From positions 1-64,000 of the forward strand of contig CAJYOI010000038.1 in NCBI GenBank assembly GCA_913776045.1: DNA of 64,000 nt, read 5' to 3'. The notes under the pieces are model-generated. The model searched no databases, had not been told where the DNA came from, and saw nothing but the letters and a program-made list of their open reading frames with translations. The translations under genes were made by a program, and so were the position numbers. Below are positions 1 through 8,948 of the stretch, piece by piece; position 1 is the first letter of the stretch; each line of letters begins with the position of its first letter. The stretch is from an uncultured Sphingomonas sp. Lineage in GTDB: Bacteria; Pseudomonadota; Alphaproteobacteria; Sphingomonadales; Sphingomonadaceae.

Positions 1-105
1 ACCGAAACCTTCGAGACGCGCTGCCGGATCGATACCGTCAACGAACTCGAATATTTCCTCAACGGCGGCATTCTGCAGTACGTGCTGCGCAACCTCGCCG
101 CTTGA
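1..105 (+). CDS. 3' end of a second aconitase copy (partial, cut by window edge)
   Basis: The first 105 bases read in frame from base 1 and encode the last 34 residues of aconitase A, ending at a TGA at 103-105. The peptide is identical to the C-terminus of the full acnA gene that lies on the other strand and ends at 164. The two copies face each other tail to tail. Whether the left copy continues as a full second acnA, or is a short fold-back produced at a contig end, cannot be seen here. Confidence 0.5.
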   Translation, partial: TETFETRCRIDTVNELEYFLNGGILQYVLRNLAA

Positions 106-268
106 GCCTGACCCGACGAAAGCGATCGCGAGTCCCCCGCGACCGCGCTTCGGCGGGTCAGGCTCAAGCGGCGAGGTTGCGCAGCACGTACTGCAGAATG
201 CCGCCGTTGAGGAAATATTCGAGTTCGTTGACGGTATCGATCCGGCAGCGCGTCTCGAAGGTTTCGGT
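1..268. repeat. Perfect 115-bp inverted repeat around the acnA 3' end
   Basis: Bases 1-115 are the exact reverse complement of 154-268, with a 38-base centre (116-153). The arms contain the last 34 codons and stop of acnA plus 10 bases beyond. The repeat reaches base 1, so its real length is unknown. The centre itself contains an imperfect GC-rich stem (about 117-152) that could be the original acnA terminator hairpin. Confidence 0.95.
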
Positions 269-2848
269 CGAGCCATCGGCGCGCGTGAGCTTCACCGTCA
301 CGTCCTGACGCGGGCGCAGGCTCGCGACATTCTCGATGGTGAAGGTCTCGTCGCCCTTCAGGCCCAAAGTCTCGCGCGTCACGCCTTCGGCGAACTGCAG
401 CGGCAGGACGCCCATACCGACCAGGTTCGAGCGGTGGATACGCTCGAAGCTTTCGGTGATGACCGCGCGGACGCCCAGCAGGTTGGTGCCCTTCGCCGCC
501 CAGTCGCGCGAGGAACCTGTGCCATATTCCTTACCCGCGATGACGACCAGCGGCGTGCCGTCGGCCTTGTGGCGCATCGCGACGTCATAGATCGGCATGA
601 CCTCGTCGCCATAGCGGCTCATGCCGCCCTCGACGCCGGGGACCATCTCGTTCTTGATGCGGATGTTGGCGAAGGTGCCGCGGACCATGACGTTGTCGTT
701 GCCGCGACGCGCGCCGTAGCTGTTGAAGTCGGCCTTGCTGACCTGACGCTCCTGCAGCCACTTTCCCGCCGGGCTGTCGGCCTTGATCGAACCGGCCGGC
801 GAGATGTGGTCGGTGGTGATCGAATCGCCCAAGATGGCGAGCGGCTTGGCATCGACGATGTCGGCGACCGGCGCCGGCGTCATTTCCAGCCCTTCGAAAT
901 AGGGCGGGTTGGCGATGTAGGTCGATGCGGCGGGCCAGCCATAGGTGTCCGAGCCCTCGACCGAGATGCCCTGCCAGTGCGTATCGCCCTGATAGACGTT
1001 GCCGTAGCGGGCCCGGAACATCTCGTCGTTGATGTTCGCGTCCATCATGGCGCGGACTTCGTCATTGGTCGGCCAGATGTCCTTGAGGAACACGTCGTTG
1101 CCGTCCGATCCCTGGCCGATCGGCGTCTCAACCATGTCCTCGGTCACCGTGCCCTTGAGGGCATAGGCGACGACCAGCGGCGGGCTGGCGAGGAAGTTCG
1201 CACGGACGTCCGGCGAGACGCGGCCTTCGAAGTTGCGGTTACCCGACAGAACCGATGCGGCGACGATGTCGTTGCCGTTGATCGCGGCCGAAATCGGCTC
1301 GGCCAGCGGTCCTGAATTGCCGATGCAGGTCGTGCAGCCATAGCCGACCAGGTTGAAGCCCATCGCATCGAGGTCCGCCGACAGCCCCGATTTGTCGAGG
1401 TAATCGGTCACGACCTGCGAGCCGGGGGCGAGCGAGGTCTTGACCCAGGGCTTGGGGCTCAGGCCCTTCTCGCGCGCCTTGCGGGCAACGAGACCCGCGG
1501 CAATCAGCACGCTCGGGTTCGACGTATTCGTGCAGCTGGTGATGGCCGCGATCACGACGTCGCCGTCGCCGATGTCATGGCCCTTGCCGTCGACCGGAAC
1601 GCGCGCGGGGCGCTCCTTCTTGTACACCTTGGTCAGGTCGCCGTTGAACACTTCGTCGACCTTGCCCAGCGACACGCGATCCTGCGGGCGCTTCGGACCG
1701 GCGAGGCTGGCGGTGACGGTGCTCATGTCGAGTTCGAGCGTGTCGGTGAAGATCGGGTCGGCGGCGTTCTCTTCGCGCCACAGGCCCTGCGCCTTGCAGT
1801 ACGCCTCGACCAGCGCGATTTCGTCGTCCGGGCGGCCCGACAGGCGCAGATAGTCCATCGTGCGGCCGTCGATCGGGAAGAAGCCGCAGGTCGCGCCATA
1901 TTCCGGCGCCATGTTGGCGATGGTCGCGCGGTCGGCCAGCGTCATTTCGCTCAGACCCGGGCCATAGAATTCGACGAAGCGGCCGACGACGCCCTTGGCG
2001 CGCAGCATCTGCGTCACGGTCAGCACCAGGTCGGTGGCGGTGATGCCTTCCTGCAGCTTGCCGGTCAGCTTGAAGCCGACGACTTCGGGGATCAGCATGC
2101 TGACCGGCTGGCCGAGCATCGCGGCTTCCGCCTCGATCCCGCCGACGCCCCAGCCGAGCACGCCCAGGCCGTTGATCATCGTGGTGTGGCTGTCGGTGCC
2201 GACCAGCGTGTCGGGATAAGCGATGGCAACCCCGTCACCATGCTCTCCGCTTGCATCCGACGACCACACGCCGCGGCCGATATATTCCAGGTTCACCTGG
2301 TGGCAGATGCCGGTGCCCGGCGGCACGACCGAGAAATTGTCAAGCGCCTTCGATCCCCACTTCAGGAATTCATAGCGTTCGATGTTGCGCTGATATTCCA
2401 GCTCGACGTTATCTTCGACCGCCTTGGGCGTGCCGAATTCGTCGACCATGACCGAGTGGTCGATGACCAGGTGGACGGGGACCTGCGGATTGATCTTCTG
2501 CGCGTCGCCACCCAGCTTCGTGATCGCGTCGCGCATCGCCGCCAGATCGACCACGCAGGGCACGCCGGTGAAATCCTGCATCAGCACGCGCGCCGGGCGA
2601 TACTGGATCTCGCGGTCGCTGCGGGCGTCCTTCTGCCAGTCGACGATCGCCTGCACGTCCTCGGTCGTGACGGTCTTGCCGTCCTCGAAGCGCAGCATGT
2701 TCTCCAGCAGCACTTTCATGCTGAAGGGCAGGCGGCTGATGTCGCCGAACTTTTCCGCCGCCTTCGCCAGCGAGAAATAATCATAACGCTTGCCGCCGAC
2801 GTCGAGCGACGTGCGGGTGGAAAGCGTGTCCTGGCCGATGGCGGTCAT
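164..2848 (-). CDS. acnA: Aconitate hydratase A
   Basis: Aconitase of the TCA cycle, interconverting citrate and isocitrate with a [4Fe-4S] cluster in the cytoplasm. The 894-residue product has the usual AcnA length. The cluster cysteines are visible in [12 protein letters not shown] and in [12 protein letters not shown], and the C-terminal swivel domain (from about residue 690) carries [16 protein letters not shown]. The start chosen gives [12 protein letters not shown], the normal AcnA N-terminus, with a purine-rich AAGGAAGGG about 12 bases upstream; the frame stays open further upstream but that part is low-complexity and not AcnA-like. Its 3' end lies in a perfect inverted repeat. The neighbouring EAL gene is divergent. 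Confidence 0.97.
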   Translation of the reverse strand: MTAIGQDTLSTRTSLDVGGKRYDYFSLAKAAEKFGDISRLPFSMKVLLENMLRFEDGKTVTTEDVQAIVDWQKDARSDREIQYRPARVLMQDFTGVPCVVDLAAMRDAITKLGGDAQKINPQVPVHLVIDHSVMVDEFGTPKAVEDNVELEYQRNIERYEFLKWGSKALDNFSVVPPGTGICHQVNLEYIGRGVWSSDASGEHGDGVAIAYPDTLVGTDSHTTMINGLGVLGWGVGGIEAEAAMLGQPVSMLIPEVVGFKLTGKLQEGITATDLVLTVTQMLRAKGVVGRFVEFYGPGLSEMTLADRATIANMAPEYGATCGFFPIDGRTMDYLRLSGRPDDEIALVEAYCKAQGLWREENAADPIFTDTLELDMSTVTASLAGPKRPQDRVSLGKVDEVFNGDLTKVYKKERPARVPVDGKGHDIGDGDVVIAAITSCTNTSNPSVLIAAGLVARKAREKGLSPKPWVKTSLAPGSQVVTDYLDKSGLSADLDAMGFNLVGYGCTTCIGNSGPLAEPISAAINGNDIVAASVLSGNRNFEGRVSPDVRANFLASPPLVVAYALKGTVTEDMVETPIGQGSDGNDVFLKDIWPTNDEVRAMMDANINDEMFRARYGNVYQGDTHWQGISVEGSDTYGWPAASTYIANPPYFEGLEMTPAPVADIVDAKPLAILGDSITTDHISPAGSIKADSPAGKWLQERQVSKADFNSYGARRGNDNVMVRGTFANIRIKNEMVPGVEGGMSRYGDEVMPIYDVAMRHKADGTPLVVIAGKEYGTGSSRDWAAKGTNLLGVRAVITESFERIHRSNLVGMGVLPLQFAEGVTRETLGLKGDETFTIENVASLRPRQDVTVKLTRADGSTETFETRCRIDTVNELEYFLNGGILQYVLRNLAA

Positions 2849-3037
2849 GTCTTCAGCGGTCCCTTCCTTACGTGGCCGGCACGGGCGGCGGGCGGCTCTG
2901 TGGGGCCGCGAGGTGTGCCGGCGGGTGTTCGCAGATGCGAGATTCGGGCTTGCCCGTAGCAAGGGTTTCGGGCGTGGGGAAGCGCCGTGTTCGATGTTGC
3001 AAAGCCATTGTTAACCAAGGCGGGTTAAGGCGGACGG

Positions 3038-5386
3038 GTGAACGTCGCGCGCTCCACCCGTCTCCTCACCCGCCTTGCCCGCCGCGAAGGGCCGGACGAC
3101 GTCGCCGCGCGCCGGAGATCGGGGTGGAAGATCCTGTTGTGGACGACGCTGGCGGCCTTGTTCGTGGGGCTGCTGGGACTGGCGGAGCCTGTCGAGAGCA
3201 AGCTGCGCGAGGTTCGCGATCGCTTGCGTGCGCATCCGCCGTCAGGACAAGTCGTCGTTGTCGGCATAGATGACCGAAGCCTTGAGACGGTTGGCGCGTG
3301 GCCATGGTCGCGCGACAAGCACGTGAAGTTGATCGATAACCTGTCGAACGCGGGTGTCCGACGCATATTCTTCGATATCTTCTTCAACGCCAAAGCTTCC
3401 GCCGAAGAAGACAGAAATTTCATCGCGGCGCTGGATCGCGCCGGGAATGTCTATCTCGCCGCGATGCGCGTTCGCGATCCGGTTACGGGTATCATGCGGC
3501 CCAAAATGCCGCGCGCGGATTATCGCCGTCACGCGAAAACCGTGAGCGTGCGAGTGCAGTATGTTGGTTCGAATATCGTTCGCCAAATGCAGTATGGCAA
3601 CGTAATCGAAGGCATGGCCTTCCCCAGCATGGCGGCCGAGATCGCCGGCGTCCGCGGGCCGATCGATGCGTCCTTTCCCATCGATTATGCGATCGATCTG
3701 AAGAAAGTCCCGTACTTTAGTGCAGGAGACATCATCGCCGGCCACTTCGACGCCCGCCGCCTTGATGGAAAGACGGTCGTTATCGGCGCTGCCTCGAACG
3801 AGATGGGCGACGTCTACTACATTCCCGGCAAGGGCCAGATGAATGGCGCCTTCGTAAACGTCGCTGGAGCGGAAACGCTTATGGCCGGGGGCGGCAGATA
3901 CTTCGGTTGGCTGCTGCCCTTGGTCGCTATCCTCGTACTCGCTTCGATCAATCTATTCGCGCGTGCTCTGTGGCCGCGGCGGATCGCGGTCGTCGTCGGT
4001 GCAGCGGTCGTCGTCATCAGTCCGATCTTGGCCGAGGCGCATGGTTTCGTTTTCGATGTTCTGCCGGCCATGGTCCTGTTGTTCGTCAGCGCGGGAAGCT
4101 CTGCCTGGATCGGTTTCAAACGGTCCTATAAGGTCCTCGGAAACGTGAACGCGGTGTCCGGCCTGCCCAATCTCGCAGCGCTGCGAGACGAGGTGGCGGG
4201 TCCGACGACCGTCGTGGTCGGAGCGCGAATTCACAATTACGCGGAGATCGCTTCGTCTCTGCCGCCCGGCGCTGAGCGCTCGCTGGTCGAGCAGATCGTC
4301 GCTCGGCTGGCCCTTGGAGCCCGTGGCGCCCGAATTCATCAGGGCGATGAGGGCATCTTTGCCTGGCTGTCGACACCGGACGTGACCGGGCCGGATCAAT
4401 TGGATGCGCTACATGCGCTGTTTCGTAGTCCGACGCTCGTCGACGGTCGCCCGATTGATTTGTCGATGACTTTTGGTATCGATGCGGACGTGTCGCGGAC
4501 GCTTGCCAACCGCCTCGGCGCGACCCTGGTCGCAGCGGACGAAGCGGCCGGCGAAGGGTTGCGCTGGAAGATTTACGATCCCGCTAAACTGGCCGATGCC
4601 GAATGGAAGCTGTCGCTGCTGGGCCAGCTCGATGCCGCTATCGACAGCGGCGAAATCTGGGTCGCTTATCAGCCACAGATCGACGTCGCGTCGGGTATCA
4701 TCGTCGGCGCCGAAGCCTTGGTCCGCTGGTCGCATCCAGAAAAGGGACTGGTCAGTCCCCTCGAATTTGTCATCGCTGCGGAACAGCATAATCGCATCGA
4801 CAAGCTGACCGCATTCGTCCTGCGCGACGCGATCACGGTCGCGGCCGATTTTCATGCCAAGGGCATCGCGTTCGACATCGCGGTGAACATGTCGGCGCGC
4901 CTGCTCGAAAAGCCGGGCCTGGTCGCGATGGTCCGCCACATGTTGGCCGATTCGGGATTGCCGGCCGAGCGACTCACCCTCGAAGTCACCGAATCGGCGG
5001 CGATGAGCAGCGGTCGGGCCTCGATACGCACGCTCGAGGAAATCGGATCGCTCGGCATCAACGTGTCGATCGACGATTACGGGACGGGCTTCTCCACGCT
5101 TGAATATTTCAAGAAGATTCCGGCGACCGAAGTGAAGATCGACCGCAGTTTCGTCGGCGCGATCGACCGAAATGTCAGCGACCGCGTGATGGTGCGTTCG
5201 ACGATCGAATTGTCGCATTCGCTGGGGCGCAGCGTCGTTGCGGAGGGCGTCGAGACGCCGGAAATTCTGAGCGAGCTAGCGAGACTTGGGTGCGATCGCG
5301 CGCAAGGCTATCTGATCGGCAGGCCGATGCCTTTGTCCTCACTGGTCAAGCTGATCGAAGATCGAAAGACCGTTCGGGCGGCGTAA
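3038..5386 (+). CDS. CHASE2-EAL cyclic-di-GMP phosphodiesterase
   Basis: Membrane-bound regulator predicted to hydrolyse cyclic di-GMP. Order along 782 residues: a membrane segment at about 30-48, an extracytoplasmic CHASE2 sensor (about 50-275), three membrane segments (about 290-360), a degenerate GGDEF-like region (about 370-510) without a GGDEF signature, and an EAL domain (about 525-775). The EAL domain keeps the signature EALVRW near residue 559, LEVTES, DDYGTGFSTLEYF, KIDRSF and VVAEGVET, so it should be catalytically active while the cyclase part should not. The start is GTG. It is transcribed away from acnA and alone in its direction; the next gene downstream has its own promoter. 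The CHASE2 ligand is unknown. Confidence 0.88.
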   Translation: MNVARSTRLLTRLARREGPDDVAARRRSGWKILLWTTLAALFVGLLGLAEPVESKLREVRDRLRAHPPSGQVVVVGIDDRSLETVGAWPWSRDKHVKLIDNLSNAGVRRIFFDIFFNAKASAEEDRNFIAALDRAGNVYLAAMRVRDPVTGIMRPKMPRADYRRHAKTVSVRVQYVGSNIVRQMQYGNVIEGMAFPSMAAEIAGVRGPIDASFPIDYAIDLKKVPYFSAGDIIAGHFDARRLDGKTVVIGAASNEMGDVYYIPGKGQMNGAFVNVAGAETLMAGGGRYFGWLLPLVAILVLASINLFARALWPRRIAVVVGAAVVVISPILAEAHGFVFDVLPAMVLLFVSAGSSAWIGFKRSYKVLGNVNAVSGLPNLAALRDEVAGPTTVVVGARIHNYAEIASSLPPGAERSLVEQIVARLALGARGARIHQGDEGIFAWLSTPDVTGPDQLDALHALFRSPTLVDGRPIDLSMTFGIDADVSRTLANRLGATLVAADEAAGEGLRWKIYDPAKLADAEWKLSLLGQLDAAIDSGEIWVAYQPQIDVASGIIVGAEALVRWSHPEKGLVSPLEFVIAAEQHNRIDKLTAFVLRDAITVAADFHAKGIAFDIAVNMSARLLEKPGLVAMVRHMLADSGLPAERLTLEVTESAAMSSGRASIRTLEEIGSLGINVSIDDYGTGFSTLEYFKKIPATEVKIDRSFVGAIDRNVSDRVMVRSTIELSHSLGRSVVAEGVETPEILSELARLGCDRAQGYLIGRPMPLSSLVKLIEDRKTVRAA

Positions 5387-5397
5387 TGGTTATCAAA

Positions 5398-5426
5398 TTG
5401 TAAAGCTCGTCCCATTCGGGTACACT
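5398..5426 (+). promoter_or_regulatory. Sigma-70-type promoter of the 31-codon mini-gene
   Basis: TTGTAA at 5398-5403 and TACACT at 5421-5426 are separated by exactly 17 bases. They lie just after the stop codon of the EAL gene, in a short less GC-rich stretch, and about 55 bases before the mini-gene start. Predicted transcript start is near 5433. Confidence 0.6.
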
Positions 5427-5480
5427 CTCTGTTGTCGGGCCGTCCTGCGGCGGGCCGATTCGAAGACAGGGGAAACGGAC

Positions 5481-5576
5481 ATGACGAAGACTGTACGTCC
5501 GACTCGCGGCTTCTGGGACTGGGTTTCGACCGGTAGCTGGAATGGCAACGAGGGCGGTGCTGGCGTGAACGGCTAA
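5481..5576 (+). CDS. 31-residue small protein of unknown function
   Basis: An ATG at 5481 preceded by GGGGAAAC opens a 31-codon frame ending TAA at 5574-5576. The peptide is basic at the start (MTKTVRPTRGF), has a tryptophan-rich middle (FWDWVSTGSWNG) and a Gly/Asn-rich tail (NEGGAGVNG). It has no signal peptide or membrane segment. It sits alone between a well-formed promoter (5398-5426) and a strong intrinsic terminator (5609-5636), so the transcript would be only about 200 bases. I do not recognise the family. It could be a small protein, a peptide precursor, or a dual-function small RNA. Confidence 0.55.
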   Translation: MTKTVRPTRGFWDWVSTGSWNGNEGGAGVNG

Positions 5577-5608
5577 AGCCTTCACGTTTTTTTACCAAGG
5601 TTCTGGAA

Positions 5609-5636
5609 GCCCCGACCTCACGGTCGGGGCTTTTTT
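5609..5636 (+). terminator. Intrinsic terminator after the mini-gene
   Basis: A perfect 9-bp GC-rich stem (5609-5617 pairing with 5622-5630) with a TCAC loop is followed directly by six T residues (5631-5636). This is the clearest rho-independent terminator in the window. Confidence 0.92.
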
Positions 5637-5721
5637 CGTGCTGTTGGCGCGGCACTGCCGGCGCCGTGGAACCCGTCCTACCTTTGATCATTGGCGTGAC
5701 GACCATTTCTGACAGGGAACG

Positions 5722-6255
5722 ATGACGATGATCCGGATGATAACGGCCGCCGCGAGCGCGGTTCTGGTGGCAGGCTGTACGACGATGGGCGGCGGCACCA
5801 GCGATACCGCGTCGTCGGGTGGTGCGCGCGCCGTGTTGCGGATGGCGGACGGCACCGAAGTCGGCCGGGCGGTCGCGACCGAGGTGAACGGCGGCATCCG
5901 CGTCTCGCTCGATGCGTCGAAGCTGCCGGCCGGGCCGCACGGGGCGCACGTCCATACCACTGGTCGCTGCGACGGTCCCGATTTCACGACCGCGGGCGGG
6001 CATTGGAATCCGACCAACATGAAGCATGGCACCCAGAACCCGATGGGTCCGCATGCCGGCGACTTCCCAAATGTGCAGGTCGCCGCCGATGGTCGCGGCA
6101 AGCTGGAGATGATGCTGCCCGCCGGGACCATGTCCGGGCTGATGGATGCCGACGGCGCTGCCTTCGTCATCCATGCCGCGGCCGACGACTATAAGACCGA
6201 TCCGTCCGGCAATTCGGGTGGCCGCATCGCCTGCGGCGTGTTCGAGCGCAGCTGA
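5722..6255 (+). CDS. sodC: Cu/Zn superoxide dismutase-family lipoprotein
   Basis: Periplasmic superoxide dismutase converting superoxide to peroxide and oxygen. The 177-residue product begins with a lipoprotein signal (LVAGC, Cys at about residue 19), so it is likely anchored to a membrane. Metal and fold motifs are present: GAHVHTTGRC, GGHWNPTNMKHG, HAGDFPN, IHAAADDY and GNSGGRIACGVF. The ATG start is preceded by CAGGGA. It follows the mini-gene terminator and so has its own promoter. Its last 67 bases overlap the 3' end of thpR on the other strand. Confidence 0.92.
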   Translation: MTMIRMITAAASAVLVAGCTTMGGGTSDTASSGGARAVLRMADGTEVGRAVATEVNGGIRVSLDASKLPAGPHGAHVHTTGRCDGPDFTTAGGHWNPTNMKHGTQNPMGPHAGDFPNVQVAADGRGKLEMMLPAGTMSGLMDADGAAFVIHAAADDYKTDPSGNSGGRIACGVFERS

Positions 6256-6803
6256 CGCGCCAGCGGGTAGCGCGCGACGGCTTCGTACGTCGCGCCGCTC
6301 GACCCCAGATGGCTTTCGTACAGCAGGACATGGTCGAGCGTGAACGGCGCGCTCGACAGCATCGCGTGGTCGGCCAGGAACCGGTCGGGTGATCCGGCAC
6401 TGCGGGACAGGCGGGCGAGCGTGATGTGTGGAAGATAGGCCCGCCGCTCAGGCTGCAGTCCGGCGCGGACGAGGGCGCTGTCGATCTTCTTGTGGAGTGT
6501 CGCCAACGGCTCGCGAGGAGTGACGCCGGCCCACACGGCCCCACCCGGCCGCCCGCCGCCATCGAACTTGCCCACGCCGGAGATCGCCAGGGTCACCGCC
6601 GCCGCGCGCACGCTCTCCAAAGCGATCGCGACATCCTCGGCCATCGGCCGCTCGACTTCGCCGATGTAGCGCAAGGTCAGATGAAGCTGTTCGTCGTCCT
6701 GCCAGCGCGCGCCCGCAATGCCGCCCATTTCGTCGAGCAACATCGCGCGAACGTCTGGGGGCGGGCGAAGAGCAACGAACAGGAGATGCATCGATTGTAT
6801 CAT
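6189..6803 (-). CDS. thpR: RNA 2',3'-cyclic phosphodiesterase
   Basis: Member of the 2H phosphoesterase superfamily (LigT/ThpR), which opens 2',3'-cyclic phosphate ends of RNA. The two hallmark HxTx motifs are visible as HLTLRYIG (about residue 43) and HITLARL (about residue 132). At 204 residues it is near or slightly above the usual family length. A start four codons later (6791, MHLLFVAL) fits the family equally well; neither has a clear ribosome binding site. The gene converges on sodC and its last 22 codons overlap the end of that gene. Confidence 0.85.
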   Translation of the reverse strand: MIQSMHLLFVALRPPPDVRAMLLDEMGGIAGARWQDDEQLHLTLRYIGEVERPMAEDVAIALESVRAAAVTLAISGVGKFDGGGRPGGAVWAGVTPREPLATLHKKIDSALVRAGLQPERRAYLPHITLARLSRSAGSPDRFLADHAMLSSAPFTLDHVLLYESHLGSSGATYEAVARYPLARQLRSNTPQAMRPPELPDGSVL

Positions 6804-6911
6804 AGTGTTTCTGACGTCCGATTCGACCCCGGTTTCGCTTGAAACTGATCGGCGGCAGGGCGATATTTGTGTCTAACCGGCAGAAGCGCCGGGCAAAGGA
6901 GTTGGCTCACA

Positions 6912-7658
6912 ATGGCAAATTGGTCTGATCCCCGGACGGAGAGCGCGCCGTTCGCGACGCGGTCCGCCCGTACCCGCGATGCGGCGTACGATGCGGGGCT
7001 CCGGTCCTACATGCTGTCGGTCTATAACTACATGGCGTCGGGCGTGCTGTTGACGGGCATCGTCGCGCTGCTGTTCGCCAGCGGCGGGGTGCAGAGCCCG
7101 GCGGCGGCGGTGTTCTTCGGCGGCGGCATCCTGAAGTATATCATCATGTTCTCGCCGCTGGCGTTCGTGATGGTATTGAGCTTCGGCATCAACCGCCTGT
7201 CGACCGGCGCGATGCAGATGATCTTCTGGGCATTCGCGGCCGTCATGGGGCTGTCGATGTCGACGATCTTCCTCATCTATTCGGGTGCGTCGATCGCGAT
7301 CACCTTCTTCGCGACCGCGGTCGCCTTCCTGTCGCTCAGCCTGTACGGCTACACGACGAAGCGTGACCTGTCGGGCTTCGGCACGTTCCTGATAATGGGC
7401 GTCGTCGGCCTGATTGTCGCGTCGCTGCTGAACCTGTGGTTCAAGTCGCCGGCGATCAACCTGGCGATCAGTGCGATCGGCGTGCTGCTGTTCGCGGGCC
7501 TGACGGCGTACGACACGCAGCGCATCAAGAGCATGTACGATTACGTTGCGGGTACCGACATGATGGGCAAAGCGGTCATCATGGGCGCGCTGTCGCTGTA
7601 TCTGGACTTCATCAACATGTTCCAGTTCCTGCTGTCGTTCCTCGGCAGCCGCGAGTAA
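6912..7658 (+). CDS. Bax inhibitor-1/YccA family membrane protein
   Basis: Integral inner-membrane protein of 248 residues with about seven hydrophobic segments and the BI-1/YccA pattern, including the C-terminal AYDTQRIKSMYDY motif. Family members modulate membrane protein quality control (YccA binds FtsH) and can act as pH-sensitive calcium leak channels. The ATG chosen has AAAGGAG ten bases upstream; the longer open frame lacks this. A hairpin terminator follows at 7684-7715, so it is monocistronic. Confidence 0.9.
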   Translation: MANWSDPRTESAPFATRSARTRDAAYDAGLRSYMLSVYNYMASGVLLTGIVALLFASGGVQSPAAAVFFGGGILKYIIMFSPLAFVMVLSFGINRLSTGAMQMIFWAFAAVMGLSMSTIFLIYSGASIAITFFATAVAFLSLSLYGYTTKRDLSGFGTFLIMGVVGLIVASLLNLWFKSPAINLAISAIGVLLFAGLTAYDTQRIKSMYDYVAGTDMMGKAVIMGALSLYLDFINMFQFLLSFLGSRE

Positions 7659-7683
7659 TTTCGCTTGGACTGACAAAGGCTTG

Positions 7684-7715
7684 CGGCCCGGCGGAGCGAT
7701 CCGTCGGGCCGTTTT
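7684..7715 (+). terminator. Probable intrinsic terminator after the BI-1 gene
   Basis: A 12-bp stem (CGGCCCGGCGGA pairing with TCCGTCGGGCCG through one G.T pair) with a four-base loop is followed by TTTT at 7712-7715. It lies 26 bases past the BI-1 stop codon. Confidence 0.75.
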
Positions 7716-7785
7716 GCATGGAACGGCGGCGCAGCTAGTTCGTTACCCTCCCGCAACAGCAACATGGCTTGAGGGAGAGATTTGG

Positions 7786-8067
7786 ATGAGCGAGATCGAA
7801 CGGACGGTCGCCGAAACGATGACCGTCGCCCCCGACGACAGCGACACCGGCAAGAGCCATCTGGGCGATGCCGGCCGGGACGAATCGATCGCCGAGCGGC
7901 TGGAGCGCAATCCAGAGAACAAGGACGCCCGGCTCGACCGCGCGCTCGATGAATCGATGGACGCCAGCGACCCGCCTGCGACGACTCAGCCGATCCACAG
8001 CCATAGCCCGGCGCCGTCGTCTGGTTACGACGAGGAAGCGGAAAAAGCGCGCCAGCGCGACGCCTGA
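7786..8067 (+). CDS. Small acidic hypothetical protein
   Basis: A 93-residue, highly charged protein beginning MSEIERTVAE, rich in Asp, Glu, Ser and Arg, with no signal peptide or membrane segment. Low hydrophobicity suggests it is largely disordered. The ATG is well supported by GAGGGAGAGA a few bases upstream; the frame runs further back but only through the BI-1 terminator region. I do not recognise a family. It lies alone between the BI-1 gene and a secreted protein gene. Confidence 0.7.
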   Translation: MSEIERTVAETMTVAPDDSDTGKSHLGDAGRDESIAERLERNPENKDARLDRALDESMDASDPPATTQPIHSHSPAPSSGYDEEAEKARQRDA

Positions 8068-8163
8068 CGCGCGCTGGGCGTATCAATCGTACGGCGGTCG
8101 CCCTTTGCCGGGCGGCGGCCGTTCGCCTATTCGCTTTCCCGAGGTCTGCAGGAGTGGCGTAGC

Positions 8164-8850
8164 ATGACGATTGGGACACGGATGCGACGCATGCTCGCGA
8201 CGCTGGTACTGGCGCTGAGTTGGGTAGCTGGCTCGGCGCATGCGGATGTGCGGATGACCTTCTGGTCGCGCGATACCAGCAATTACTTCCCTCACGCCTT
8301 TTTCACGCTGAAAGGCACACTCGATTCGACCGGCCAGGTCGTCGACGAGAGCTATGGCTTCACGCTCAACGACCTGACCCCGATCGCACTCTTCGCTTCG
8401 GTCCCGGCGCATATCGACATCACGAACAAGAAATATATCCGCGGCAGCGACGCACAGTTCCGCATCACCATCACCGACGCCCAATATGACGCGATCAAGG
8501 CGCAGGTCGCGCAATGGGACGCGCCGGGGTCGAAGTGGAACCTCAACAAGCGCAACTGCGTGTTCTTCGTCGCCGAAGCGGCCCGCCGGGCCGGCCTTGT
8601 CGTCGTCGAGGACAAGAAGCTGATGAAGAAGCCCAAGAGCTTCACCCGCTCACTGATCGCGCTCAATCCGGGGCGGGTGACAGTGATCGAAATGGACGCG
8701 CAGGCCTATTGGGCGAAATATCCTGACGACGAGAATATGGCGGTACCGGCAGATAACAAGGCGTCGGTACTGGAGCGGCGGATGTCGAAGCGCCCGAAGG
8801 TCGAAGATGTCGCGCCGGTGGTGCCGGCGGGCGCCGTGCCGGCGACTTGA
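8164..8850 (+). CDS. Secreted protein with a His...Asn-Cys pattern (possible permuted papain-like enzyme)
   Basis: A 228-residue exported protein: a Sec signal peptide ends at about residue 28 (GSAHA). The mature part has a conserved-looking HAFF early, YGFTLND, then NKRNCVFFVAEAARRAGL near residue 145. A His followed much later by an Asn-Cys at the head of a helix is the order of catalytic residues in circularly permuted NlpC/P60 and DUF4105-like proteins, which hydrolyse peptide or amide bonds. This assignment is inference from motif order. The tail after about residue 205 is low-complexity and proline-rich. AGGAG lies nine bases before the ATG. Confidence 0.6.
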   Translation: MTIGTRMRRMLATLVLALSWVAGSAHADVRMTFWSRDTSNYFPHAFFTLKGTLDSTGQVVDESYGFTLNDLTPIALFASVPAHIDITNKKYIRGSDAQFRITITDAQYDAIKAQVAQWDAPGSKWNLNKRNCVFFVAEAARRAGLVVVEDKKLMKKPKSFTRSLIALNPGRVTVIEMDAQAYWAKYPDDENMAVPADNKASVLERRMSKRPKVEDVAPVVPAGAVPAT

Positions 8851-8948
8851 CGAGACAGTCCGCCGCGCCGCCGGACCGAGCCTCTGCGAGTCACCGCTGC
8901 CCGACGTGGCGTCTCCCGGCTTGCTGACACGAGCCGGGTACGCGCATC

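Noticed and set aside
3011-3028. TTAA repeats upstream of the EAL gene, reminiscent of a CtrA site
   Set aside because: Spacing is ten bases instead of seven; a similar pair near 9549-9564 has eight. Neither fits the CtrA consensus.
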